Notes: generated from the sequence alone by a model not told the origin. A stretch of DNA of 64,000 nucleotides from CAXBNB01 sp965267535 (GCA_965267535.1 OZ254082.1:620001-684000); one strand, 5' to 3'. Positions 15,553-24,999 are shown, counted from the first letter of the stretch. Translations and numbers: made by a program.

Positions 15553-15560
15553 CAAAGATA
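15553..15560 (-). promoter_or_regulatory. Bacteroidota -7 element for hppA
   Basis: Minus strand reads TATCTTTG, an exact TAnnTTTG. Predicted transcription start is near 15546, giving a leader of about 64 nucleotides. No clear TTG is seen at -33. Confidence 0.55.
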
Positions 15561-15708
15561 TACGAACGGGCTAAAATAAAAAGGCTAACTGGTTATTTTA
15601 TACCACTTTAGGGCAGGTATTTGGGTGTGCAATAATCTGAAAATGCACACTTTTATCACTTTTGTTTGAGGTGTCTTTTCGGCCCCTAACCAAGAGAGGG
15701 AGTCGCCC

Positions 15709-15742
15709 TTGATTTTATGTTCAGCTTAAAAACATATATTTG
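15709..15742 (+). promoter_or_regulatory. Putative promoter of the zinc-ribbon methyltransferase
   Basis: TATATTTG (15735-15742) matches TAnnTTTG exactly; TTG at 15709-15711 is a -33 candidate with a 23-base spacer, slightly long. The position of the -7 makes the TTG start at 15764 more plausible than the one at 15740, which overlaps the element. Confidence 0.5.
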
Positions 15743-15763
15743 CGCCGAATAAAACAAGGGCTC

Positions 15764-16528
15764 TTGAAACAACTGATTAGTTTTTTTTTGCGACACGTAC
15801 CGCGTAAGTACCTTCAGCTATTTAGCCATGTGGTGTTGAAAGTGGTATCTGTATTTTTTATTGGCAGTAAAGTAGAATGCCCGGTTTGTACACACCGGTT
15901 TCGGAAGTTTCTGCCCTATGGGAGAAAAGCCCGGGAAAATGCATTGTGTCCCAATTGCCTGTCGCTGGAAAGACACAGGCTGATCTGGCTTTTTTTACAT
16001 GAAAAAACCAGCTTTTTTGAAAAAGAACAGGACGTATTGCACATAGCCCCAGAGTTGTGTTTTATCGAACGGTTTGAGGCAGTGCATAAAGATCGCTACA
16101 TCACAGCCGACCTTGAGTCGCCACTGGCAAAGATAAAGCTGGACATCCACCGTATGCCTTTGGATAGCAGTAGTTTCGATGTGGTGTTTTGCAACCACGT
16201 CATGGAACATGTAGAAAATGATTACCAGGCTATGGGTGAAATTTACAGAGTACTTCGCCCCGGAGGGTTTGCGATTGTACAGATACCCCTTTTTCATCCC
16301 TTGCCCGACAGCACCTACGAGGATGCTTCCATAACCGATCCGGCTGAGCGTGAAAAGCACTTTGGACAGGATGATCATGTGCGTTTGTATGGAAAAGACT
16401 ATGCTGATCGTCTGCGGTCAGTAGGTTTCGATGTAGTAGAAGACCCTTTCGTGATGCAAATGCCTGCGGCAGATCAACAACGCTATGCTTTGCCTACCGA
16501 TGAAATGATCTTTTTCTGTAAGAAATAG
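15764..16528 (+). CDS. Class I SAM-dependent methyltransferase with N-terminal zinc ribbon
   Basis: 254 residues from TTG 15764; TTG 15740 is an alternative but lies on the -7 element. No ATG exists before the first domain. Residues 39-42 (CPVC) and 62-65 (CPNC) form a four-cysteine zinc ribbon, with FRKFLPYG and ENALCPNCLSLERHR around it. The methyltransferase part has VLHIAPE as motif I, then LDIHRMPLDSSSFDVVFCNHV and MEHVENDYQAM (motifs II-III) and LRPGGFAIVQIP. The substrate is unknown; zinc ribbons of this kind recall 23S rRNA enzymes of the RlmA type, but no direct equivalence is claimed. It is convergent with the OmpA gene, two bases apart. Confidence 0.85.
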   Translation: MKQLISFFLRHVPRKYLQLFSHVVLKVVSVFFIGSKVECPVCTHRFRKFLPYGRKARENALCPNCLSLERHRLIWLFLHEKTSFFEKEQDVLHIAPELCFIERFEAVHKDRYITADLESPLAKIKLDIHRMPLDSSSFDVVFCNHVMEHVENDYQAMGEIYRVLRPGGFAIVQIPLFHPLPDSTYEDASITDPAEREKHFGQDDHVRLYGKDYADRLRSVGFDVVEDPFVMQMPAADQQRYALPTDEMIFFCKK

Positions 16529-16530
16529 TA

Positions 16531-17898
16531 TTAATCCTCTGTTAGTACAAAGTCTACACGTCGGTTTTCTTTGCAGGGAGGAGAGCAGATTGTTTCCGTG
16601 TCGCCTTTCCCTTCTGTAGTTATTCGTTTTTTGTCGATACCGTTTTCGATCAGGTAATCTTTGATGGCATCCGCACGTTGTTGGGATAGTATCAGGTTTT
16701 TCTTCCGGTCTCCGATTCTGTCCGTATGGCCGTTTATTTTTACTTTACTGCCGGGTACGGCCTGTAGGTATTCCACTAGCTTGTCCAGTTCGGCATGAGA
16801 ATTGGCAGTGACGGTCGATTTGCCCAGCTCGAAAAATACATTTTTGAGAATGATCGTATTTCCTGCTTTGATTTCCGTACCCCCAATTTGTGTTGGAGGT
16901 TTTGCGGGAGGAGGAGTAGGAGCGGGTGTCTCCTGAGCGGGCAACTGAACAGGTTCTGCTGCGGCCACTTCCTGTGGTGTTTCTTCTATGGTGATCAGGT
17001 TGGGTTTATCCTCGTTTACATATTCTTCTGCAGGGATGGGTTCGGAGTACTCTATGGGTTTGCTGTCTTCTTTAGACCGTGTCATTGTCCAGAGGTTGAA
17101 GTTTCTGGGGTTGAAAGCATTGTGCCAGAGGCCTGACAGCTGGTTGCCTTCCTGATTGACATAGAGTTTGGCAGTACCTTCTATTTTGCCTTCGTCCCAA
17201 TAAAATTCAATTGAATTGCGGTTGATCTTTCCGTCTTTTACTTTGCCTTTGAAGCGGCGCGACCCGCTGGTATATACATAGCTGCCGGTAAATGAGTTGC
17301 CTTCCTGCTCGAATGTAATGTCCTGCCAGTTGGTGTGCCACATACCGTCTATGTTTATTGTTTGCTGCAGGCGGTTGGCAGGTGTACCCATGGCTTTAAA
17401 TTCGGCTAATTGTACCCGCTCTTTATTTCCATGGTTTTCCAGTATGATCAACTTGACCCAGCGCGCTTTTGTAGGAGGAATGCTAAATTCATTTAAGGCT
17501 TCTTTCTTTAGCTCGTATTCCCCAATGGGAGCATAGCCCGACGTGGCATCATCGAGAGAGGTTTCTACCCTCACTTTTTTGGTTTCTATGCCCGGGTAAA
17601 ATTCGCAGCGATTGTCGAAAATTAATTGGCGCAGGTGATACTCTTCGGTTAGTTCCACAACGAATTCCATAGGAAAAACGGCCTTTTTAGACGACCATAC
17701 TTTTGGGCTTTGGTCAAATAATGCTCCGGGAGTGTACTTGGCCAGTATTTCCCGCTCGGTGGTAGTCACCATGGATGTAGGAGCCTGTATGATTTTTGAG
17801 CCGTTTTCCAGCGCAATAATGTTGACCATAGGCTGCCCTGTAGCAATGGCTGTGTGGAGTACAAGATAGCAGAGAGAAGTGTAGCTGAAGAGCTTCAT
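16531..17898 (-). CDS. OmpA-family protein with discoidin-like N-terminal domain
   Basis: 455 residues from the ATG at 17898, chosen because it begins a signal peptide (MKLFSYTSLCYLVLHTAIAT). Residues about 40-175 resemble an F5/8 type C (discoidin) carbohydrate-binding fold (VWSSKKAVFPMEFVVEL, FDNRCEFYPGI, TKARWVKLIILENHG, LAEFKAMG). A second beta domain (about 185-275, GMWHTNWQDITFEQEGNSFTG) looks lipocalin-like. A Pro-rich linker (about 320-345) leads to an OmpA domain with NGHTDRIGDRKKNLILSQQR and CKENRRVDF, the peptidoglycan-binding Asp and Arg. Likely outer-membrane or periplasmic anchor that presents a binding module. Convergent with the methyltransferase. Confidence 0.85.
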   Translation of the reverse strand: MKLFSYTSLCYLVLHTAIATGQPMVNIIALENGSKIIQAPTSMVTTTEREILAKYTPGALFDQSPKVWSSKKAVFPMEFVVELTEEYHLRQLIFDNRCEFYPGIETKKVRVETSLDDATSGYAPIGEYELKKEALNEFSIPPTKARWVKLIILENHGNKERVQLAEFKAMGTPANRLQQTINIDGMWHTNWQDITFEQEGNSFTGSYVYTSGSRRFKGKVKDGKINRNSIEFYWDEGKIEGTAKLYVNQEGNQLSGLWHNAFNPRNFNLWTMTRSKEDSKPIEYSEPIPAEEYVNEDKPNLITIEETPQEVAAAEPVQLPAQETPAPTPPPAKPPTQIGGTEIKAGNTIILKNVFFELGKSTVTANSHAELDKLVEYLQAVPGSKVKINGHTDRIGDRKKNLILSQQRADAIKDYLIENGIDKKRITTEGKGDTETICSPPCKENRRVDFVLTED

Positions 17899-18120
17899 AT
17901 TTATACAGGTTTGCGATAAAAAGTAAAACTCAAGCACCGGAAATAGAGCCGTGACTTTTCGGGAATAAAGGTACGCATTAAGATGAAAAACCACAGGTAG
18001 ATTGTAAGAATACTCACATTCTTTTGTGTTTTTTGTAGAAAAATATCTGTTATTCAGGCCTGGTTTGGTGTGAAAAAGATATATGGTGGGATTTGATGTA
18101 TCGCAAAGGGAGTTTTGAAG

Positions 18121-18660
18121 CTAAATCTCTTTATATATTTCCCATTGTTTTCCATTGTGCTTGAGTAGCTGGATATGCCTTACTTCGAAGGTGCGACTGT
18201 AGGTTTGTGCTTCGTAGTATGCACGTGCCTGATGAAAAACCGTCTTTTTCAAATCCCGAAAAGCGATTGTCATGTGCGGGTGAAAAGCACGGTTTTTATA
18301 GTCTGCATTTAGCAAATTGAGATGACGTCTCAGGTAGCCTGCCAGTTGCTTTTGCAAATTTACCAGTGCTTCGTTTTTTTCAACATCCACAAAAACAACT
18401 TTGGGAGGAAAGAAGTCATAATTTTTTAGTGTTACCTGAAATGGGTATTGATCAAAGCTAAAAGCCTCTATGGCATTCAGCAGGAGGCTCTCTTTGTTTT
18501 CTTTCCACTTAAAAGGCATGTGTAAGGTAATGTGGGGAGGGGAACGCAGTGCTGCTTTGGAGCCAAAGTGCTCAGCCACATAGTTTTTTTGTGCCATCAC
18601 CTCTTCGAATATCGGAGAGGGAGGCACTACTGCTACAAAATATAGCGACTCATTGCTCAT
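18121..18660 (-). CDS. 2H phosphoesterase (2'-5' RNA ligase/LigT-like)
   Basis: A 179-residue cytoplasmic protein with two HxT/S signatures: PPHITLHMPF (about residues 41-50) and HPHMTIAF (about 127-134), the paired catalytic histidines of the 2H superfamily. These enzymes open 2',3'-cyclic phosphates or reversibly join 2'-5' RNA ends; the physiological role in bacteria is unclear. The spacing of about 85 residues between motifs and the overall length fit the family. It is downstream of the BNR gene, but a hairpin terminator lies between, so it probably has its own promoter. Confidence 0.85.
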   Translation of the reverse strand: MSNESLYFVAVVPPSPIFEEVMAQKNYVAEHFGSKAALRSPPHITLHMPFKWKENKESLLLNAIEAFSFDQYPFQVTLKNYDFFPPKVVFVDVEKNEALVNLQKQLAGYLRRHLNLLNADYKNRAFHPHMTIAFRDLKKTVFHQARAYYEAQTYSRTFEVRHIQLLKHNGKQWEIYKEI

Positions 18661-18708
18661 AGAGTGCGAAGGTAGGGTATGCCGAATGTACCTTAAAAAT
18701 ACTTCCTG

Positions 18709-18766
18709 AAAAAACCTGACTGGCTTTGCTCTGTGCGAGTGATTTTTTTGCTAAACCAGTCAGGTT
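18709..18766 (-). terminator. Terminator after the BNR-repeat gene
   Basis: An 11-base perfect stem, CCAGTCAGGTT at 18756-18766 pairing with 18713-18723, with a 32-base loop. On the minus strand it ends in a T-run (complement of A 18709-18714). It is placed 25 bases beyond the BNR stop. Confidence 0.65.
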
Positions 18767-18790
18767 ATTGTGTTGCTTAAGTACAGTAGG

Positions 18791-21700
18791 TTAATCCAGA
18801 AAGTTTAAGTTGCCCGGCGTGTAGGGAGCACCGCTTGATTTCAGTTTTTTTCTGAATGCTTCTACAGGCCCGTCCAACAGCGCTTTTAGCTCTTCGTACA
18901 CCTCCTCAAATCCTTCTTTTGCTATGGCATAGCTATCCAGATGTGTTTGTGTAGGCTTAGCCGTAGAGTGACTTTGTTCGTATTGCAGGTTGCCGATACG
19001 TGAGCCAATGCTGGGGGGAGTTCCCTGGTCCAATGTGTTGGCTATCGGATCGCCGGATAGTTTTACTTGTATGGTTTTTAGGCTGGCTTTAATGGCTTCA
19101 TAGTCTTTTGCCAGTGCTACTTGCTGGTCCGGCGTTCTGTCTATGGCTACTTTCATGTGATTTAGCTCCTTATTTAAATCACCGATGGTTTTATAAGCGC
19201 CTTCTAATCTGCCTCCGAGCTGTTTCACCTTGAGTTGGAAGTCGGCCAATGCCACCCTGTCGCTGGCAGGTAGTACGGTGTTGTGCAGAGCCCGAAGTGT
19301 AAAACTTACCGGAGAGGCCAGAGGGGTTTCGTTGCTGCCCTGTACGAGCGACATGCTAACGGTATATTGTCCCGGAGGCACAAGGCTGCCTTCGTTTTTA
19401 GAAGCCCAGGGGTTGTAAAACGAGGGTTTGGACAGGTTTACTGCTCCTCTCGGGCTATAGCGCAGATCCCAATGCGTTCTCTGCAGGCCTGCTTTTGGGT
19501 CTGCAAAGAGTTTTCTTACCAGTTCTCCATTGCTGTTTTTGATGGTAAACATGACACGAGGGGCAGGTTCGCTATTCTCTGAGGACAAGTCTTCATAAGA
19601 GGGATACGGTGTGTCTTTCCCTGACTTTGTTCTTTCTTTTTCAGTTTCCTGGCGCTTTTCTTTCCGGGTTTTTACTTCTTCTTTCAGGTACCAGGTAAAT
19701 AGGGCTTCCGCACCGAGGTTTTCTCCGATAAAGAAGTTGTCGCCCTGAAAAGACTTATGAGGAAGTCCCAGTGGATAGGATGCTTCGTAGATGAGCGCAT
19801 CTCTTACCGGAAAGAGCTGAGCCTGCTGAGGCAGGCTGCCTGTAATGTTGCGCAGGGCTGAATAATCGTCGAGTACGAAAAAACCTCGCCCAAATGTTCC
19901 CAGAATAAGGTCGTCGTGTTTGGGGTGGATGGCCATATCTCGCACAGCTATGGTAGGAAGTCCCGCCTTGAGTTGTTTCCATTCTTTTCCCTGGGTATCG
20001 GAAAAGAAGCATCCAAATTCTGTTCCTACGAAAATCAGGCTGGGGTCTTTGTGGTCTTCTTCAAAACTGTAAGCAGACCCTCTCTCAGGAAGGTTAGATG
20101 CTATGGAAGTCCAGGTTTTTCCCTTGTCGGTACTTTTAAATACATAAGGTTTAAAATCACCGTATTTGTGGTGGTTGAAGCAGGCATAGACCACATTTTC
20201 ATTGTGTTTGGAAGCAAACAATGTATTGACATAAGTACGGTCAGGTACCCCCGGTATGTTGTCTGTTTTTGCCCAGGTTTTTCCTCCGTCCTGGGTAATC
20301 TGAATCAGTCCATCGTCAGTGCCAACATAGAGTAGGTTTTCATTGATTGGTGATTCTGAAAAAGCCACAATAGTGCCATAAGGCGAGGTAGATTGATTTT
20401 TCATAACCGCATCTACACTCCATATTCTATCCATTACTTCCAGCTCATTGCGGTTTAGATTGCGGGTTAGGTCGTCGCTTATTACCTGCCAGCTGTCGCC
20501 CCGGTCGTCGCTTTTAAAGAGCTTGTTGGCAGCAAAATAAATGCGCTCTGCCTTGTGGTTGCTCACGGCCAGTGGTGCGTCCCAGTTCCAGCGGTAGGCA
20601 TTTTCTCCTTTTCGCTCTTTGGGTTGAATGCCTTTCTCTTCTCCGCTTCTTTTGTCGTAGCGCACGAGTACTCCATACTGCGATTGAGCATATACTATGT
20701 CCGGATTGCCCGGGTCTACCTGCGACTCAAAGCCGTCACCGCCGTGGGTGATAATCCAGTCCTGATTGTTTGGCCCATTGCCACTTACAGTACGCGAAGG
20801 CCCTCCGAGACTAAAGTTGTCTTGCGTGCCTCCATAAATATTGTAGAACGGTTCGGCATTGTCTACCGCTACTTTGTAAAACTGAATCACCGGCAGATTA
20901 GCCTTAAATGACCAGTTAGCCCCCTCGTCCCACGATTCGTAAATGCCTCCATCACAGCCGGCCAGCAGGTGGCGCGTATTGTTGGGGTTGATCCACAGGC
21001 TATGATTGTCTACATGCTTGGATACTTCGCCTACTTTTTGGAAGGTTTTTCCTCCATCGGTAGATACATGCATCCAGGTGTCCATGGCGTAGAGTTTGAG
21101 TGGGTTTGCAGGGTCGGGTACTATTTCCTGGTAGTAGTTGCCGCTTGTTACGTAGCTGCCACGCTTCGACCAGGAAGCTCCTCTGTTGGTAGAAAGAAAC
21201 ACCCCGCCTTTGCCTTGAGCTGCCTCTACTATGGCGTAGATATATTCCGGATTGGCCGGAGAAATAGCCAGCCCTATCCTGCCCAGGTCTACATTGGGCA
21301 ATCCTTTGTTTATTTTTTGCCACGTTTTACCAGCATCGGTAGATTTGTACAGCCCCGACCCGGGTCCACCGCCTATGTAAGTAAACACATGTCTTCGGCG
21401 CTGGTGGGCAGAAGCATACAGTACATCCGGATTTTGGGGATCCATGTGCACTTCATTTATACCGGTGTGTTCATCTACATAAAGTATGCGCTCCCAGTTT
21501 TTCCCTCCATCGGTCGATTTGTACAGACCCCTGTCGCCACCTTTGCTCCAAAGAGGGCCTATGGCCGATACGTAGATGGTGTTGCCGTCGGTAGGGTGCA
21601 CGATGATATTGCCAATGTGTTCACTGTTTTTCAGGCCGGCATGTTCCCATGACTTTCCTCCATCGTAGGATTTGTAGAGGCCGTCACCGTATGCTACGCT

Positions 21701-22072
21701 GCGCTGGTTGTTGTTTTCTCCTGTACCTACCCATATCACGTTGGGGTTAGTAGGGTCTATCGTTACACAGCCTATGGAATAGCTCCCCTGATCGTCGAAA
21801 AGGGGGTAGAAGGTATTGCCGGAGTTGGTTGTTTTCCATACTCCGCCGGAAGCAGACGCTACATAATATTCGCTGAAGTTGTCAGGGTTTACAGCAATGT
21901 CGGCAACTCTCCCGGAGGTGAGTGCAGGCCCCAGGCTTCTAAATTTCAAACCCGAAATGCTGGATTGGGAAAGTGTAGATTGTGGAGGTTCTGAAGGATT
22001 ACTTTTTTTCTTTTTTTGTGAAAAAACTGTAAAAAATGAAAATACCAGTAAAAGGAGTAATGTATGTTTCAT
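18791..22072 (-). CDS. Large secreted BNR/sortilin-type beta-propeller protein
   Basis: 1093 residues with a signal peptide (MKHTLLLLLVFSFFTVFSQ). From about residue 40 to 760 it holds repeated Asp-box/BNR units such as GLYKSTDAGKTWQKI, VWKTTNSGNTFYP, LFKSDDRGDSWQVI and VFKSTDKGKTWTSI, the propeller of VPS10/sortilin and 'WD40/YVTN/BNR-like' proteins often labelled glycosyl hydrolase. The C-terminal third has a FlgD/Ig-like strand pattern (GLQRTHWDLRYSPRG, PPGQYTVSMSL) and a helical tail. A catalytic function cannot be shown; the propeller of such proteins may bind peptides or glycans. No type IX C-terminal sorting domain is visible. Confidence 0.85.
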   Translation of the reverse strand: MKHTLLLLLVFSFFTVFSQKKKKSNPSEPPQSTLSQSSISGLKFRSLGPALTSGRVADIAVNPDNFSEYYVASASGGVWKTTNSGNTFYPLFDDQGSYSIGCVTIDPTNPNVIWVGTGENNNQRSVAYGDGLYKSYDGGKSWEHAGLKNSEHIGNIIVHPTDGNTIYVSAIGPLWSKGGDRGLYKSTDGGKNWERILYVDEHTGINEVHMDPQNPDVLYASAHQRRRHVFTYIGGGPGSGLYKSTDAGKTWQKINKGLPNVDLGRIGLAISPANPEYIYAIVEAAQGKGGVFLSTNRGASWSKRGSYVTSGNYYQEIVPDPANPLKLYAMDTWMHVSTDGGKTFQKVGEVSKHVDNHSLWINPNNTRHLLAGCDGGIYESWDEGANWSFKANLPVIQFYKVAVDNAEPFYNIYGGTQDNFSLGGPSRTVSGNGPNNQDWIITHGGDGFESQVDPGNPDIVYAQSQYGVLVRYDKRSGEEKGIQPKERKGENAYRWNWDAPLAVSNHKAERIYFAANKLFKSDDRGDSWQVISDDLTRNLNRNELEVMDRIWSVDAVMKNQSTSPYGTIVAFSESPINENLLYVGTDDGLIQITQDGGKTWAKTDNIPGVPDRTYVNTLFASKHNENVVYACFNHHKYGDFKPYVFKSTDKGKTWTSIASNLPERGSAYSFEEDHKDPSLIFVGTEFGCFFSDTQGKEWKQLKAGLPTIAVRDMAIHPKHDDLILGTFGRGFFVLDDYSALRNITGSLPQQAQLFPVRDALIYEASYPLGLPHKSFQGDNFFIGENLGAEALFTWYLKEEVKTRKEKRQETEKERTKSGKDTPYPSYEDLSSENSEPAPRVMFTIKNSNGELVRKLFADPKAGLQRTHWDLRYSPRGAVNLSKPSFYNPWASKNEGSLVPPGQYTVSMSLVQGSNETPLASPVSFTLRALHNTVLPASDRVALADFQLKVKQLGGRLEGAYKTIGDLNKELNHMKVAIDRTPDQQVALAKDYEAIKASLKTIQVKLSGDPIANTLDQGTPPSIGSRIGNLQYEQSHSTAKPTQTHLDSYAIAKEGFEEVYEELKALLDGPVEAFRKKLKSSGAPYTPGNLNFLD

Positions 22073-22258
22073 GGGGTTTATTGGGTTTTGATCTGAAAGT
22101 ATGGAATATAGTTTTGGTATCCGAAAATTAATGATTACGGCGCTATAATAGCCGATGAGTTTTGGAAATGGTGGTATCGTTTGATGGGTGGGTGTATGGG
22201 CAAATAAGTGATATTCTGTTATTTTAGCTTTTTCCTAAAACCAAACCTACACCAGATA

Positions 22259-23338
22259 TTGAAAACGTTTTATCGTATTAGTGGATTGCTCACGGTGCTG
22301 TTGTTGCTTTTGGCAGTAGGGCTGTCGGTCATGGGCTATGGGGCACATTGTGGTCCCATTGTTATAGCCTTTTTTGTGAGCCTGGCTGTCAACCTTTCCA
22401 CCTACCCCCGATGGAGGGGTTTTGTGTATACGGTTAGCATTTTTGCTGCCGTTGCTGCAGCTATGTATTATCCAGCTTTTTTCAGTGAGGCTGTTGGCTT
22501 TGATCTGAAAAAACTCATTGTCCCTTTGCTCATGGTTATCATGTTTGGGATGGGTACATCCATGAGTTTGAAAGATTTTGCCGGAGTGTTCAAAATGCCC
22601 AAAGGAGTATTGATCGGACTGCTGTGTCAGTTTACGATTATGCCTGTAATAGGACTGGGGCTGGCGATATTGTCGGGGTTGCCCAAAGAGGTGGCTGCCG
22701 GTATCCTGCTGGTGGGGTGTTCGCCCAGCGGTTTGGCTTCCAACGTAATGGCTTACATATCGGGTGCCAATCTGGCTTTGTCTCTTACGCTTACAGCAGT
22801 GGCTACACTGCTGGCGCCAGTAGTTACGCCCTTTCTGATGAAAATACTGGCCGGAGAGTTAGTGCCTATCGATTTTTGGGCCATGCAGTGGAGCATAGTC
22901 AAAATTGTGATTATACCAATAGTGGCGGGTTTGCTTTTCAATCGTCTGGCGCGAAACCGGTTTGCCTGGTTGCATCAGTGGATGCCTAGGGTATCGATGG
23001 CCGGTATAGCTATTATTATTACCATCATTACGGCAGCTGGCCGAGATTCGCTGCTGGATATTGGTCTAATCCTCATAGGTGTGGTGATTGTTCATAATAT
23101 TTCGGGTTTTGTGCTGGGCTATTGGATTAGTCGTGGATTGGGAATGGATGAGCGCTCTGCCCGCACCATAGCCATAGAAGTGGGTATGCAAAACTCGGGA
23201 CTGGCCTCCGGGCTGGCACTGGAAATGGGTAGGGTTGCTACCACCGGGCTTGCACCTTCGGTTTTTGGGCCGTTTATGAATATATCGGGTTCGGCGTTGG
23301 CTACTTACTGGCAATCGAAGCAAGTGAAAGCAGAATGA
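22259..23338 (+). CDS. Bile acid:Na+ symporter (BASS) family transporter
   Basis: 359 residues from TTG 22259 (MKTFYRISGLLTVLLLLL); a GTG at 22208 is possible but adds a non-homologous extension. About nine to ten membrane helices. Family motifs: MFGMGTSMSLKDFAGVFKMP (about 100-119), LVGCSPSGLASNVMAYISGA (about 159-178), the crossover with the Na+-binding region, and IEVGMQNSGLASGLAL (about 304-319), the second crossover. Known BASS proteins move bile acids, pyruvate or other organic anions with Na+. It precedes a TauE/SafE transporter by about 105 bases on the same strand. Confidence 0.9.
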   Translation: MKTFYRISGLLTVLLLLLAVGLSVMGYGAHCGPIVIAFFVSLAVNLSTYPRWRGFVYTVSIFAAVAAAMYYPAFFSEAVGFDLKKLIVPLLMVIMFGMGTSMSLKDFAGVFKMPKGVLIGLLCQFTIMPVIGLGLAILSGLPKEVAAGILLVGCSPSGLASNVMAYISGANLALSLTLTAVATLLAPVVTPFLMKILAGELVPIDFWAMQWSIVKIVIIPIVAGLLFNRLARNRFAWLHQWMPRVSMAGIAIIITIITAAGRDSLLDIGLILIGVVIVHNISGFVLGYWISRGLGMDERSARTIAIEVGMQNSGLASGLALEMGRVATTGLAPSVFGPFMNISGSALATYWQSKQVKAE

Positions 23339-23443
23339 CAGCCTGCTCTTTTTTCGGATTAGCACCAAACTAATTGGCTCTGGAAATTACTTCGTGTAAA
23401 TTCGTGCTGCAAACCAACCTACCGCAAAGAACACATACCACAG

Positions 23444-24220
23444 ATGGATAGTATACAACCGGCCTTAGCTTTCTTCTCGGAGTTTAATTTAGATATGGGA
23501 CAGTGGGTTTGGGTGCTGGTATGTGCACTGTGTATTGGTATGTCCAAAGCGGGAATTTCAGGACTTGGCATGTTTGTGGTGCCGGTATTTGCATCGGTGT
23601 TTGGGGCCAAGCCTTCCACGGGGGTGGTGCTTCCTATGTTGATTATGGCAGATATTTTTGCCGTCATTTACTACAATCGTCATGCAAACATGCAGCTACT
23701 CAAAAAGCTGTTTTTGTCTACCATAGCAGGCGTTTTTATAGCGATATGGGTGGGCGATGTGATCAATGATCAACAGTTTCGAATCCTGTTGGCTGTTATT
23801 GTTATTTTGGGTGTAGCGATTATGATTTTTAACGAAACCAAAAAATCGGCTCAGCCCATACCGCATAGCTGGGCGCTGGCCTCTACTGCCGGATTGCTGG
23901 GAGGCTTCACCACCATGATAGGCAATGCCGCAGGACCTGTTATGTCTATTTACTTTTTGGCCCTGCACCTCAAGAAGAATAATTTCATAGGCACGGCAGC
24001 CTGGTTTTTTTTGCTGGTCAATATTTTCAAAGTGCCCTTTCATGTTACGATATGGCATACCATCACCTGGGATACCTTTTTGCTCAACCTGGCTATGTTG
24101 CCACTCATACTACTGGGAGTGTACATAGGTATTCGTATTGTAAAACTGATTCCCGAAAAGCCCTACCGTATTTTCATCATTGTTACGGTTACCCTTGCGG
24201 CAGTCAAGCTGTTTTTTTAA
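23444..24220 (+). CDS. TauE/SafE family sulfite/organosulfonate exporter
   Basis: A 258-residue inner membrane protein with about eight helices in two homologous halves. Family features are GMSKAGISGLGMFVVP (about 27-42) in the first half and GLLGGFTTMIGNAAGPVMSIY (about 148-168) in the second, each with the G-rich turn of TauE/SafE proteins. Members export sulfite, sulfoacetate or related anions; the substrate here is not determinable. The Asp/Arg pair around VVLPMLIMADIFAVIYY is as usual. It lies downstream of the BASS gene and may share its transcript. Confidence 0.9.
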   Translation: MDSIQPALAFFSEFNLDMGQWVWVLVCALCIGMSKAGISGLGMFVVPVFASVFGAKPSTGVVLPMLIMADIFAVIYYNRHANMQLLKKLFLSTIAGVFIAIWVGDVINDQQFRILLAVIVILGVAIMIFNETKKSAQPIPHSWALASTAGLLGGFTTMIGNAAGPVMSIYFLALHLKKNNFIGTAAWFFLLVNIFKVPFHVTIWHTITWDTFLLNLAMLPLILLGVYIGIRIVKLIPEKPYRIFIIVTVTLAAVKLFF

Positions 24221-24288
24221 GAACAAACTAAGGCGTGTAAAACGGCAAAATGTGTATATTGATTTTGTAATCAGTAGACAGTCGTAAA

Positions 24289-24999
24289 ATGCTCATTTTA
24301 AATGCAATACTGGGAGTTTTCTTCGTGCTTATGGGCATGTTGGTAAAACACAATCCGGATTTGATTTCCGGGTACAATACCATGCCGGAAGAAAAAAAGC
24401 AACGGGTTGATGTAGAAGGACTCTCGTCGATGATGCAGAGGGCTTTGGTGTTGATGGGTATTTTGTTGGCTATGGGAACTCCCTTGCTCCGCTGGATGAA
24501 TTGGCCCGTTAGCGGAGTGGTATACACATTGGTGGTAATATTTGCTATCACTACTATCATGATAGGACTGGCGCAGAAGTATGACCACAATACCTATGCA
24601 TGGTACAGGCGGATGTTGCCCATGGGCTTTATACTGGTGGTGGGCGTTTTTGTGGCGATTATGTTTACCAAAAGCAGTCGGCCTCATGAGCTGAGTATAG
24701 AGGGCAATCAATTAACGGTGACGGGGAGTTACGGTCTATCGGCCGAAGTGTTAGAAGCTGAATTGGTAGAAAATATTCCTGATATACTGCTGAAAACCAA
24801 CGGTTTTAGCGATGGTACTGTTCGGAAAGGAAACTTCCGGTTGGAAGACTGGGGAGTCTGCCGGTTGTTTTTACTTTCGCATAATGGGCCATATATCAAA
24901 GTCACCACACCGGAAAAATTGCTGATTATCAACTTTGAAAATGAAGACATAACACGGCAGCAGTACGATGCATTGTTTGAATACAATTATAAAAACTAA
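24289..24999 (+). CDS. DUF3784-type membrane protein with C-terminal beta domain
   Basis: 236 residues. The first half has three to four membrane helices and the sequence GMLVKHNPDLISGYNTMPEEK (about 16-36), which resembles the N-terminal motif of DUF3784 membrane proteins (a conserved 'ISGYNTM' element). The second half (from about residue 130) is soluble and beta-rich (HELSIEGNQLTVTGSYG, PYIKVTTPEKLLIINFE), like the short PH-type domain found attached to such proteins. Family function unknown. It is followed after five bases by the SdpI-like gene, and the two are certainly co-transcribed. Confidence 0.7.
   Translation: MLILNAILGVFFVLMGMLVKHNPDLISGYNTMPEEKKQRVDVEGLSSMMQRALVLMGILLAMGTPLLRWMNWPVSGVVYTLVVIFAITTIMIGLAQKYDHNTYAWYRRMLPMGFILVVGVFVAIMFTKSSRPHELSIEGNQLTVTGSYGLSAEVLEAELVENIPDILLKTNGFSDGTVRKGNFRLEDWGVCRLFLLSHNGPYIKVTTPEKLLIINFENEDITRQQYDALFEYNYKN

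Noticed and set aside
20969..21652. 227-residue plus-strand frame inside the BNR gene
   Set aside because: Antisense shadow; its repeats (FPSIGRFVQ) are the reverse reading of the BNR repeats.
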